Shown here: positions 18,186-27,004 of the stretch, piece by piece
Position numbering within the stretch: position 1 is the stretch's first letter
Layout: each line of letters starts with the position of its first letter
Source of the DNA: Flavobacterium rakeshii
Lineage (GTDB): Bacteria > Bacteroidota > Bacteroidia > Flavobacteriales > Flavobacteriaceae
Assembly (NCBI RefSeq): GCF_009741375.1
Contig: NZ_WOWP01000034.1
Location: forward strand, 1-64,000
Length of the DNA stretch: 64,000 bases
Direction: 5' to 3'
Notes under the pieces: model-generated
Seen by the model: the letters and a program-made list of their open reading frames with translations, nothing else
Database searches by the model: none
Told to the model about the DNA's origin: nothing
Position numbers and translations under genes: made by a program

Positions 18186-19955
18186 TTAGAAATTAAACTT
18201 GTAAGAAGCTCCCACAAGGAACTGGAAGCCCTGTACCGGGTAGTTTACCCAACGCTGGTAATTTTGGCTGGCAATGTTATTCAGTTTTAAGAAACCTGTT
18301 AACCTTTCACTGTACTTATACCCCACATGAGCATTAGCATCAAAATAACTATCCAGTGTAACAACAGCTTCTGTAGCTAAAGGATCAACAAAATCAGGAT
18401 TGTTAACCGCTACAAAATCTTTTCTTTCACCTACAAAGAAAACATTAGCACCGGCATACCATTTTTCGGTAATATCAACATCCAGGTCAGCACCTATTTG
18501 TATAGCCGGAAGATTCCATGCTTCCTGAAGATTTTCCATAGAGTAGCTACTAAAAGTACCGTTTACGCCAAAGCTTACGCTTTTAGAGAAATCGGCTTTA
18601 AGTTCCCCAAAGAAACTAACGGTTTGCATTTTATCATAAACCAGCCCAAAAGAGTTACCGTTTGCATAAGCAGGAACCTCAACAGCAGGTTGTGGTTGTG
18701 GTACAAGAGCAGGATTATAGTTTGCAAAGAAAGCCCTGTTGTCTTCATTTTTATATGATCCGCGAATATTATAAGCCACATTGCTTGCCAACTTACCTTT
18801 TAAACCAACATAGATGTCATACTGCTGATCTGTTGGTGCAACGATAAGATTTGGCATCATAAAATGATTTTGTTCTACAAAATCAGCATACGAATTTTGT
18901 TTTAGTGTTCCTTCGGCACCGGCATAGGCAATCATTAAATCGCCCACTACTTTGTAAGAAGCCTTAACCTGCGGATATACATAAAACTTATTATCGCTTT
19001 CTCCCATTAGCTTACCCATACTGTAAAACAATCCGGCTCCAAGCTGTACCGAAAGATCATCTCTTTGGAACAACACACTTGGCTGAATACCTACGTTGAA
19101 GTAATTATAGTCTATAGCCGAATACAGGCCGTTCTCTTCAAAGTTACCACCTACATAATCAGCAATAAAATCTACTTTTATCTTTTCGTCAAGCACATCT
19201 ATATCCAGTGACGGTTTTACATAAAAACGGTTTTCTGCCGAATTGAATGCATCCCAAAAACGTTTGTACTGTACTGTAGCATCTCTAAAGAAACTGTCTT
19301 CAGCAGCTACCTTACCACCCACATAAAACGTATGGTAGGTTTGCTGCGGATCTATAGTCGCTATATACTCGTCTGTAAAAGTTTGGTATTCCAACGGTAA
19401 ACCGTACCAGTTGTACACCTGATTATGGTAGCCCAAATCGGCATTCCAGCTATAGGCCTTTTGCCTGTTACCATAAGTTAAATCAAGCGATGTGTCGTAG
19501 TACTTATCATCAAGTACCACATCTTTTATACCTCCCTGTGAGGAAAGGTGGCGCAACATACCGCCTACATACTCGTTACGGTTTAGGTTTTCGGTTACAA
19601 AAAGTTCGGCATTAACAGTACCGTAGTTCCCTGCACCAAGAGTGGCATAATTATTATAAAGCGATTCTCTTTTCGCTCTTTTAACCCCTGCTGCCTTACC
19701 CTTTGCAGGTGTAAATGTAGAGGCTACCGGAAAAGAGAATATGTTGTATTCTATTTCCTTTTTCTGCGCATTATCGTCGTCCTCCACAACCGGAGTTTCT
19801 TTTACTTTAAAAGCATCTGAAATAGTAGGGGTATATGGTTTTACTACGTTTACCACTTCGGTCCCTATATTCTCGTCTTTCTTTTGGGCCGTGGCAGCAT
19901 GAAACCCTGCCAGGGCTAAAACAAAAGCTATTTTATATTGAAATTTGATTGTCAT
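18186..19955 (-). CDS. Outer-membrane beta-barrel protein, TonB-dependent-receptor-like without a plug domain
   Basis: A 589-residue protein with a signal peptide (cleaved near 'HAATAQ', residue 24). A short linker of about 80 residues contains 'VVNVVKPYTPTISDAF'. From about residue 100 to the end it shows alternating aromatic/polar strands typical of an outer-membrane barrel, ending with the aromatic 'FLVGASYKFNF'. The plug domain (about 120-150 residues) of true TonB-dependent receptors is missing, so transport in the classic sense is doubtful. It follows the large TPR gene with a 29-base gap, and the pair is almost certainly one transcription unit. I infer that the two proteins work together at the outer membrane. 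The ligand is unknown. Confidence 0.78.
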   Translation of the reverse strand: MTIKFQYKIAFVLALAGFHAATAQKKDENIGTEVVNVVKPYTPTISDAFKVKETPVVEDDDNAQKKEIEYNIFSFPVASTFTPAKGKAAGVKRAKRESLYNNYATLGAGNYGTVNAELFVTENLNRNEYVGGMLRHLSSQGGIKDVVLDDKYYDTSLDLTYGNRQKAYSWNADLGYHNQVYNWYGLPLEYQTFTDEYIATIDPQQTYHTFYVGGKVAAEDSFFRDATVQYKRFWDAFNSAENRFYVKPSLDIDVLDEKIKVDFIADYVGGNFEENGLYSAIDYNYFNVGIQPSVLFQRDDLSVQLGAGLFYSMGKLMGESDNKFYVYPQVKASYKVVGDLMIAYAGAEGTLKQNSYADFVEQNHFMMPNLIVAPTDQQYDIYVGLKGKLASNVAYNIRGSYKNEDNRAFFANYNPALVPQPQPAVEVPAYANGNSFGLVYDKMQTVSFFGELKADFSKSVSFGVNGTFSSYSMENLQEAWNLPAIQIGADLDVDITEKWYAGANVFFVGERKDFVAVNNPDFVDPLATEAVVTLDSYFDANAHVGYKYSERLTGFLKLNNIASQNYQRWVNYPVQGFQFLVGASYKFNF

Positions 19956-19984
19956 AACTAAATTTTAAGAGGCTTGGGTTATAC

Positions 19985-22900
19985 TTAGTTTTGGATAGAT
20001 GAATTGGTTTTTGCTTCTTCATCTTTAATCTTTTTAAGCTCTGCCTGAGCTTCCTCAACCACATCAGGGTAGTCTTTAAAGTTCTTGACCACACTCTCCA
20101 GTATGTATGTTGCCTGGAAACTGTCTTTTAAGCCATAGAAGTTTTTAGCCATTACCACAAGAGCTTTGGCTCCAAAATATTTATAACCCGAATAGTCTTT
20201 AGAAAGCTTTTGCACTGCTGCATTTGAAGCCTCATATTTCCCTTCCTTGTTCTTAAAGTAAGCATCATAATACAACGCCTCTGCTGCAAGCTCACCCTTT
20301 GCAATGGTTAGCAGTTTAGCATAAGCCGTTTTTGCTTTTGCTTCATCGTTAGTTTTAATGGCCGAACGCGCTATAATAATTTGCGCATCACTCTTAACCC
20401 TGTCTTCTGTTTTAGTATTAGCCATAACCTTCTCTGCATATACCACTGCATTGGCATAATCTTTTTGATCATAGTAACACTTCATAAGGTTAGACTGTGC
20501 AAACGTTACATTTTGCGGGAAGTCGGCCTCTGCCTCCAGTCTTTTCAGTACCGGAAGGGCTTTCTCATAATTTTTATTCTTTAAGTGTATTTCTGCAAGC
20601 CTAGCCAAAGATGATTCGGTAAACTCATTTCTTGATTTACCAATTACATACTCATAGTGTGGCACGGCATTGTTTTCTAACTTCTCTGTAAAATACGATT
20701 GCGCCAGATAGAAATTAGCTTTAAGCGCCGATATACCGTTAGGGAACTGTGCCAAATAACTTGTTAGTCCCGATATAGCACCTTTAGTATTGTTTTGCAG
20801 GTATTGTTTTTCGGCAGCCTCAAAAGCAGTATTATCAAGATCGGCATCACTTACATCAACAAAGTCAAGTGTTTTTACCCATGCTGCATACTCCTCAGTT
20901 CTTCCGCTATCCACATAAATAAGACGTGCTGTACTAACAGCCTCCATAGCCTCTGGCGTATTAGGGAAGTCGGCAACTACTTTCTTGAATTTATCAAGTG
21001 CCTGCTTATCGTTTTTCGCATTGTAATATATAAGCGCCTGACGCATCATGGCTTTAGATACATATGAACTGGTTTTATACTCAGCTATTAGCCTGTCGTA
21101 CGTTTGTAATGCCTTTGTGGTATTGTTTTCTGTAACATAAGTATTACCCAACTCATACAGGGCATCATCGGCATATTTTGATTTAGGATACGATTGTACG
21201 AATTTGGTTAAATCTTCAATCTTCCTTTCATTCCTGCCTACAAAACCGTAGCTAATTCCTTTTTGAAAGAAAGCATAATCGGCATCAATACCTTTCATAT
21301 CAATAGCCTTATTATAGGCCTCCATAGCCGGCCAGTATTTTGTAGAAACAAAGTAACTGTCACCAAGGCGCAGGTACGCATCGTTAAGTCTTACTCTGTC
21401 GTCTTTAGCGGTCTCTACATATTTCTGGAAAAACTCAGCTGCCTTTTCATATTCCTTCAGCTTAAAGTAGGTATACCCTAAGTTATAGTTTATATGCTTA
21501 TACTCCGGAGTTGATTTTGCCTCGTCAAAACCTGTAAACTGCTTAAAGCTTAAAAGCGATTCGTTAAACAGCCCAAGTACATACTCAGTTTCTGCTTTCC
21601 AAAATGTTGCCCTTGCCGTAAACCTAGCATCACGCTGTTCGGCAATCGATTTTTTAAACAAATCAAGTGCATCATGGTAGCTACCGTCTGTATATAATTC
21701 AAGACCTCTGTAAAAAGCTACTTTTTGGTACGCCAGTCTGTTTTCTGGAGATTTGTTTTTCTCCAGTAAGCTTAAAGCCTCTTTGTAGTTTTTAGAAGTA
21801 ATATAAGAGTCGATAAGTAATCCCTGAACTTCCTGCTTAAATGGTGTTTGCGGATATTTATCCATAAATCCTTTAAGCACTTCCGGCACGCTTTGGTACG
21901 GGTTACCTATCTCATAACTCAGCTTTGCATAGTTTAGGTAAGCATCTTCCTGGATTTTTAAATCATAATCCATCTCCGATGCATTTTTGAATGCATTAAG
22001 CGCCTGTTGTTTTTTATCGGTTTTCAGGTAACTTTCTCCTAAATGGTAGTAAGCATTTTGTGCCACAAAGTCGTTACCTTCAATAATTTTATTAAACTGG
22101 GCAATGGCGTTTTCATAATCACCCTGCTTGTAGTAAGCGTAACCCAACTGATAATAATCGGTATTGTTCCACTTACCACGTTTACCTTTATATTCGTTTA
22201 GGTAAGGGATAGCCTTATCATACTTTTTAAGGTTAAAGTAACTCTCCCCTATAATTTTATTTAGCTCTGATTTTTCCATAGTATTAGATTTGGCAAGTTG
22301 TGGCTCGCCTAAATCAATTGCTTTTTGGAAATTACCCAGCTTAAAGTTCATATCAGCTTGGAAGTAGGACATTTTCTCTTTGTACTCATCCTGATCTTCT
22401 ACCTGATCAAAATACTCATTAGCACCTTTATAATTATCGCTTTCGTAAGCAAGGTAACCTAAGTAATATTTAGCCTGAGAGCCAAATTCCTTAGAGTTTA
22501 TTACTTTGTTCAGGTATTTTTCGGCCTGCTTTTTATCGCCTGCATTAAAATAACTGTACCCCTTCTGGAAGTTATACCTTTCCCTCTCAGTATTTGACAT
22601 AGAAGCTTCGTCTACCTTATCATACCACTTTAAGGCCTGTGGGTATTTCCCCTGATTAAAGTAGTAGCCAGCCACCTCAACATAAGCCTGGTTTTGCTTA
22701 GTGCTGGTTGGGTAGTCTTCCACAAAGTTTTCCATAAGCATATCGGCATTCATTTGCTCCAGTCTTATGGCACAGTTTGCTATATAGTAAGCACAGTCGG
22801 CCTGCACTTCCATTTCCTTGTTTTCGGTTTTGGTTTTCTCAAAAAGAATTTGTGCAGCCTGGTATTGCTTTTCACCATACAGCGTTACTGCCTTATCAAA

Positions 22901-22999
22901 GTCTTTTAGGTTGTGTGTGTAAATTTTAGATTGTTGTGCCGATAGGCTAAGGGCACATAACGGTACTGAAAATAATAGTAACCTGTTTAGTCTGCGCAT
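19985..22999 (-). CDS. Large periplasmic/secreted tetratricopeptide-repeat protein
   Basis: A 1004-residue protein with an N-terminal signal peptide (MRRLNRLLLFSVPLCALSLSAQ) followed almost wholly by TPR-type helical repeats from about residue 30 to the end. Typical repeat lines are 'YYQLGYAYYKQGDYENAIAQF', 'NYNLGYTYFKLKEYEKAAEFF' and 'DDALYELGNTYVTENNTTKALQTYD'. Such proteins act as protein-interaction scaffolds. Parts resemble the YbgF/CpoB and BamD type of envelope TPR. It is immediately upstream of the plug-less barrel gene (29-base gap), which suggests a cell-envelope complex. The divergent ftsE gene starts 195 bases away. Confidence 0.88.
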   Translation of the reverse strand: MRRLNRLLLFSVPLCALSLSAQQSKIYTHNLKDFDKAVTLYGEKQYQAAQILFEKTKTENKEMEVQADCAYYIANCAIRLEQMNADMLMENFVEDYPTSTKQNQAYVEVAGYYFNQGKYPQALKWYDKVDEASMSNTERERYNFQKGYSYFNAGDKKQAEKYLNKVINSKEFGSQAKYYLGYLAYESDNYKGANEYFDQVEDQDEYKEKMSYFQADMNFKLGNFQKAIDLGEPQLAKSNTMEKSELNKIIGESYFNLKKYDKAIPYLNEYKGKRGKWNNTDYYQLGYAYYKQGDYENAIAQFNKIIEGNDFVAQNAYYHLGESYLKTDKKQQALNAFKNASEMDYDLKIQEDAYLNYAKLSYEIGNPYQSVPEVLKGFMDKYPQTPFKQEVQGLLIDSYITSKNYKEALSLLEKNKSPENRLAYQKVAFYRGLELYTDGSYHDALDLFKKSIAEQRDARFTARATFWKAETEYVLGLFNESLLSFKQFTGFDEAKSTPEYKHINYNLGYTYFKLKEYEKAAEFFQKYVETAKDDRVRLNDAYLRLGDSYFVSTKYWPAMEAYNKAIDMKGIDADYAFFQKGISYGFVGRNERKIEDLTKFVQSYPKSKYADDALYELGNTYVTENNTTKALQTYDRLIAEYKTSSYVSKAMMRQALIYYNAKNDKQALDKFKKVVADFPNTPEAMEAVSTARLIYVDSGRTEEYAAWVKTLDFVDVSDADLDNTAFEAAEKQYLQNNTKGAISGLTSYLAQFPNGISALKANFYLAQSYFTEKLENNAVPHYEYVIGKSRNEFTESSLARLAEIHLKNKNYEKALPVLKRLEAEADFPQNVTFAQSNLMKCYYDQKDYANAVVYAEKVMANTKTEDRVKSDAQIIIARSAIKTNDEAKAKTAYAKLLTIAKGELAAEALYYDAYFKNKEGKYEASNAAVQKLSKDYSGYKYFGAKALVVMAKNFYGLKDSFQATYILESVVKNFKDYPDVVEEAQAELKKIKDEEAKTNSSIQN

Positions 23000-23025
23000 A
23001 TTGGTTTTTTTATTTTATGGGTAGC

Positions 23026-23033
23026 CAAATATA
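23026..23033 (-). promoter_or_regulatory. Candidate -7 promoter box for the TPR/barrel operon
   Basis: Reads TATATTTG on the minus strand, 26 bases before the ATG at 22999. No TTG is visible at the expected upstream spacing. Confidence 0.48.
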
Positions 23034-23194
23034 TCAATTCTTATTCTATTAAACGGTTTTTAAGATAGATTTAGTATTAGTTTAATAAAAACCTCAAAAG
23101 CATAAAAAAGGTTAAATTACAACCGCCTTACAGAATAATTTTTTGAATAAAACCGTTTACTTTATTACTTTTACCAAATAAACCTACTAAGACT

Positions 23195-23878
23195 ATGTCC
23201 CAACCCGTATTATCGTTAAAAAACGTAAATGTATATCAGGATAACAATGCCGTAATAACCGATATAAACCTTGAGGTTTTTCCCGGAGAGTTTATTTATA
23301 TTATTGGTAAAACCGGGTCTGGTAAAAGTAGTTTTATGAAAACCCTGTATGGCGACCTTAAGCTAAAACAGGGACAGGGTACTTTTGTAGATTATGATCT
23401 TGCTACACTAAAAGAAAGAAACATCCCTTACCTGAGAAGAAAAATAGGAATCGTTTTCCAGGACTTTAAACTCCTACCCGACAGAAACGTGTATGACAAC
23501 CTTTTATTTGTACTTAAGGCCACAGGCTGGAGCGAAAAAAGGGAAATGGACGTTAAGATAAACGAGGTACTGGATAAAGTAGGAATGAAAAATGCCGTAT
23601 ACAAAATGCCTCACCAAATATCTGGGGGTGAGCAGCAAAGGGTTGCAGTGGCACGTGCACTGCTAAACGACCCTGAGGTTATTATTGCCGATGAACCTAC
23701 CGGAAACCTTGACCCGCAAACCAGTGTAGAGGTTATGCAACTGCTTAAAGAAATTAACCAAAACGGTAAAACCATTATTATGGCAACACACGATTATGCC
23801 CTTTTAATGAAGTTCCCTTCTAAAACACTTAAATGTGACAGTGGTACCCTGTTTGAAGTGGTACAGCGAACGGTTTAA
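23195..23878 (+). CDS. ftsE: FtsE-type ABC transporter ATP-binding protein
   Basis: A 227-residue ABC ATPase. Walker A GKTGSGKS is at residues 38-45, the Q-loop Gln at 89, the signature ISGGE at 142-146, and Walker B IIADE before 'PTGNLDP' at about 163-173. The closest family by length and by 'GIVFQDFKLLPDRNVYDNLLF' is FtsE, which with FtsX controls septal peptidoglycan hydrolases. No ftsX gene is adjacent. The next gene, a glycosyltransferase, starts 24 bases downstream. LolD-type ATPases are similar, so FtsE is likely but not certain from this window. Confidence 0.86.
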   Translation: MSQPVLSLKNVNVYQDNNAVITDINLEVFPGEFIYIIGKTGSGKSSFMKTLYGDLKLKQGQGTFVDYDLATLKERNIPYLRRKIGIVFQDFKLLPDRNVYDNLLFVLKATGWSEKREMDVKINEVLDKVGMKNAVYKMPHQISGGEQQRVAVARALLNDPEVIIADEPTGNLDPQTSVEVMQLLKEINQNGKTIIMATHDYALLMKFPSKTLKCDSGTLFEVVQRTV

Positions 23879-23902
23879 AGCTTAGTCAAACCTTATATCT
23901 CC

Positions 23903-24784
23903 ATGCTATCTGTACTTATACCTGTATATAATTATGATATAACTAATCTGTTACAGGTTTTGCACAAGCAATGTATTAATGCCGGTATACCCTTTGAGAT
24001 AGTTGTAATAGATGACAAGTCTGATACGTTTTATGTAGAAAAAAACAAAACAGTTGCCGCACAGCTAAATTTCAAATTCATTAAGAACGAAGTTAATCTA
24101 GGGCGTACTCAATCACGCAAACTACTTGCCCAGGCAGCGCTTTATGATAAACTCCTTTTTTTAGATGCTGATGTTCTTCCTGTTACCAATGATTTTATAG
24201 CTACCTACATTAAAGTAATAAATAAGGCTGCGGTAATACTAGGAGGCATAGCTTATAAAACCGAACCAAAAGAACCAAATACTGTTTTAAGACTTAAATA
24301 CGGGATTGAAAGGGAAGCAAAATCTGCACAAATAAGAAGTCTTAATCCTTATGGCAACATACTTTCGGCAAACTTACTGATTGACAAACACGTATTTTTG
24401 GAAAATAATTTTTCTGGAGAAACTAATCTATATGGATTAGACATCTATTTTGCTTATAACCTCTATATAAAACAGGTAACTATACTACACATAAACAACC
24501 CTGTTTACCATATTGGGTTAGAAAGCAATGAAATCTTTTTTCAAAAATCACTTAATGCCGTAAAATCCAGAAAAGATATTTTACTTCATAAAAAAGGGAT
24601 AGAGAACATTAATTCCTTATTAAAGCATTACAAGAAACTTAAAAAATACAGGTTAAACGCCCTTGTTGCTTTTGGGTTCAAAATAGTAGAACCTGTTCTT
24701 AAAAGAAAAATATTAAACAGCAACCCTAACCTTTTTTACCTTGATTTATACAGGCTTGGTTATATTTGTTCTCTAAAAAATTGA
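23903..24784 (+). CDS. Family 2 glycosyltransferase
   Basis: A 293-residue GT-A fold enzyme beginning 'MLSVLIPVYNYD', with the nucleotide-sugar Asp segment 'EIVVIDDKSD', 'NEVNLGRTQSRKLLAQ' and the metal-binding DxD as 'LLFLDADVLPV'. There is no membrane helix, so it likely acts at the cytoplasmic face on a lipid-linked glycan. It begins 24 bases after ftsE and is followed by a second glycosyltransferase 3 bases downstream, so it may be transcribed from the ftsE promoter. Donor and acceptor sugars cannot be read from sequence. Confidence 0.9.
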   Translation: MLSVLIPVYNYDITNLLQVLHKQCINAGIPFEIVVIDDKSDTFYVEKNKTVAAQLNFKFIKNEVNLGRTQSRKLLAQAALYDKLLFLDADVLPVTNDFIATYIKVINKAAVILGGIAYKTEPKEPNTVLRLKYGIEREAKSAQIRSLNPYGNILSANLLIDKHVFLENNFSGETNLYGLDIYFAYNLYIKQVTILHINNPVYHIGLESNEIFFQKSLNAVKSRKDILLHKKGIENINSLLKHYKKLKKYRLNALVAFGFKIVEPVLKRKILNSNPNLFYLDLYRLGYICSLKN

Positions 24785-24787
24785 TAC

Positions 24788-25732
24788 ATGCCTTATTTCT
24801 CTGTAGTCATACCGGTATACAATAAACAAACCGACATAAAAGCAACTTTGCTTAGCGCACTTAAACAAAGTTTTGAGGATTTTGAGCTTATTGTTATTAA
24901 TGACGGATCTAGAGATGATAGTGAAAGTGAAATACTTTCGGTTACAGATGAAAGACTGATTTATATAAAAACAGAAAACAGAGGTGTTTCTCAAGCCCGA
25001 AATCTGGGGATTGAAAAAGCAACAGGAACTTATATTGCTTTTCTAGATGCCGATGATTACTGGTACCCTAATCATCTTAAAGTACTTTATGAGCTTTGCA
25101 AAGCTTTCCCAAAGGCAGGTGCAGTTACCACAAATTATGAGTTTTTACATCCTGACGGATATATAGAAAACACTCTATTTAATGACATTGACAAAGCATA
25201 TGTAGGTATTGTAAACGACTTTTTTAAATCAAGCCTCAAGTATCGCTTAATATGGACTACAGCTGTTGCTGTTAAAAAAAAGGTTTTTGACAGTATAGGT
25301 AATTTTGACAACAACATTACACTGGGCGCCGGTGAAGATACTGATATGTGGACCCGTATAGCACTAAAATACCCTATTGCTTATAATGATACTATTACGG
25401 CTACCTATAGACTTGAGGGCGGAAACAGAGTATCACATACCCAAACACTTAAAAGGGTATTTGCTAAACTCGATAAATTTAAGGACGAAGAAAAAACAAA
25501 TAAATCTTTACAAAAATTCCTTGATTTATACAGGGCATCTTATGCCTTAAAACATAAACTTGCAGGAGATAAAAAAACATTTCGTTTTTATTATAACTCT
25601 ATAGCTAATAAAAAAAATATATCTAATAAAAGTGCTGTATTACTGCGCTTACCTAAACCGTTATTAATGTTTTTTTATTGGTTAAAACAAAAGCTCAAAA
25701 AGTCAAACATTCACTTTGATATTTACAACTAA
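24788..25732 (+). CDS. Family 2 glycosyltransferase
   Basis: A 314-residue GT-A enzyme: 'FSVVIPVYNKQTDIKATLLSAL', 'ELIVINDGSRDDSE', 'NRGVSQARNLGIEKATGTY' and DxD as 'AFLDADDYWYP', all canonical GT2. The acceptor-side segment 'LGAGEDTDMWTRIALKYPI' contains the usual ED motif. It starts 3 bases after the previous glycosyltransferase. Its TAA stop overlaps the TAG stop of the convergent cupin gene through the shared bases CTAA (25729-25732). Probably adds a sugar to a surface glycan. Confidence 0.93.
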   Translation: MPYFSVVIPVYNKQTDIKATLLSALKQSFEDFELIVINDGSRDDSESEILSVTDERLIYIKTENRGVSQARNLGIEKATGTYIAFLDADDYWYPNHLKVLYELCKAFPKAGAVTTNYEFLHPDGYIENTLFNDIDKAYVGIVNDFFKSSLKYRLIWTTAVAVKKKVFDSIGNFDNNITLGAGEDTDMWTRIALKYPIAYNDTITATYRLEGGNRVSHTQTLKRVFAKLDKFKDEEKTNKSLQKFLDLYRASYALKHKLAGDKKTFRFYYNSIANKKNISNKSAVLLRLPKPLLMFFYWLKQKLKKSNIHFDIYN

Positions 25733-26145
25733 ACCATTTTAAACTTAACAAACTCATCAAAATCGCGTATATAATCATCTTCAAGATATACTTCTGAAGC
25801 TATTACCAAGCATACTGCCCCCGATGAAAAGTTTTTGAGCTCACGCCATATTCCTTTAGGTAGTAATAATCCCTTATTAGGAATATTAAGAGTTACAGTC
25901 TTTTCATCTTTTCCATCGTGTAATACAACCTCAAAGCTACCGCTAAGCGCTATTAAAAACTGTTGCAGGTTTTTATGGGCATGCCCTCCCCTTTCAGCTC
26001 CACCGGGAACATCATACAAATAATAAACTCTTTTAAATTCAAAAGGTATAATATCCTTTTCTATTACCGAAAGGTTACCTCTCCTATCCTCAATTCGGGG
26101 TAATGAAATTATCTGTAAATCGTTTATGGTACTATTTGTATTCAT
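25729..26145 (-). CDS. FdtA/WxcM-type sugar isomerase-like cupin
   Basis: A 138-residue single cupin of the FdtA/QdtA/WxcM C-terminal family. Motifs: 'DRRGNLSVIE', 'PFEFKRVYYLYDVPGGAERGGHAH' (the cupin His motif, residues 52-57, written across both segments), 'LNIPNKGLLLPKGIWRELKNFSSGAVCLVIAS'. Known members are 3,4-ketoisomerases of dTDP-4-keto-6-deoxyglucose that feed synthesis of 3-acylamino-3,6-dideoxyhexoses. No aminotransferase or dTDP-glucose dehydratase is present in the window, so the exact substrate is unproven. Its ATG overlaps the stop of the upstream minus-strand glycosyltransferase by 4 bases (ATGA). Confidence 0.85.
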   Translation of the reverse strand: MNTNSTINDLQIISLPRIEDRRGNLSVIEKDIIPFEFKRVYYLYDVPGGAERGGHAHKNLQQFLIALSGSFEVVLHDGKDEKTVTLNIPNKGLLLPKGIWRELKNFSSGAVCLVIASEVYLEDDYIRDFDEFVKFKMV

Positions 26146-26960
26146 TTTGTTTGTAAATAACTGTTTTTGCCTTTTATAAAATAACTAAATGCAAAAGGCA
26201 CCTTAAAAAAAGATAGTTTTCCCTGTTTTATATTGAATCCAAAATAAATAAAAATCCACAACAAATAACTACCGGGAAACATTCTTTTATAATAAGAACC
26301 TAAAGTTTCATACCACTTTTTAAATGGTATTTTATCACTGTTTTTATCATTACTGTGCCTTACAATGTATTCTTTGTAAAAACCCAGTTTATAACCGGCT
26401 CTTTTTAAATCACCTAAAAAAATATGCTCTTCTCCCAAGGGAAAAGCAGCACCTAATCCAAAGTTCTCATCAAACCTTAATTTAGAACCCAGTATTTTTT
26501 CTTTATTATACACCAGTTCTATTGACATGGCCGAAAGAATATTTAGATATGACAGAGCTTTATTTTTTGAGGGGTAACTTTTTAACCTGTTTCGCTCTTT
26601 ATCTTCAGCACAAAATTGTATAGCGGCAAAATCTTCACAACCATTATTAAATGCTTTTACAATATTCTCATCAAAGTCTGGTGTAAATTCAACATCATCA
26701 TCGGTAAGTAAAATGAGTTTATTTTCTGCATTTTGAAGCGCCAAATTTCGGCTTTTACTTAATCCTTTTTCAAAAGAATTAATTACCCTAACACCCGGAT
26801 AACCTGACTGCAACAAATTACCTTGGGTTGTTTGGTTTATAATCAATATTGAATAATCAGAGAAATGAACAGGAAACATTGGTTTTAAAAAGTCTAGAGT
26901 ACTTCTATTCATGGTAGAAACCAAAATTTCAATATCCGTTTTTTTAAATCCTTCCTGCAA
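26142..26960 (-). CDS. Glycosyltransferase, family 2-like
   Basis: A 272-residue protein with 'IEILVSTMNRSTLDFL' (nucleotide-binding start), 'FEKGLSKSRNLALQNA' and the metal motif 'LILLTDDDVEFTPDFDEN', as in GT2 enzymes. 'GLGAAFPLGEEHIFLGDLKRAGY' resembles the catalytic ED loop. The start must be the TTG at 26960. No in-frame ATG precedes the conserved core, an in-frame stop lies a few codons upstream, and a TAnnTTTG box is 18 bases before it. It forms a two-gene unit with the FdtA-type cupin (4-base overlap) and is divergent from the glycosyltransferase at 27005. Confidence 0.85.
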   Translation of the reverse strand: MQEGFKKTDIEILVSTMNRSTLDFLKPMFPVHFSDYSILIINQTTQGNLLQSGYPGVRVINSFEKGLSKSRNLALQNAENKLILLTDDDVEFTPDFDENIVKAFNNGCEDFAAIQFCAEDKERNRLKSYPSKNKALSYLNILSAMSIELVYNKEKILGSKLRFDENFGLGAAFPLGEEHIFLGDLKRAGYKLGFYKEYIVRHSNDKNSDKIPFKKWYETLGSYYKRMFPGSYLLWIFIYFGFNIKQGKLSFFKVPFAFSYFIKGKNSYLQTK

Positions 26961-26977
26961 TTGTTTATATATTTACA

Positions 26978-26985
26978 CAAATATA
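26978..26985 (-). promoter_or_regulatory. Candidate -7 promoter box for the glycosyltransferase/cupin pair
   Basis: Reads TATATTTG on the minus strand, 18 bases before the TTG start at 26960, in the 44-base gap between divergent genes. Confidence 0.45.
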
Positions 26986-27004
26986 AAAATTTCCCTACTC
27001 ACTA

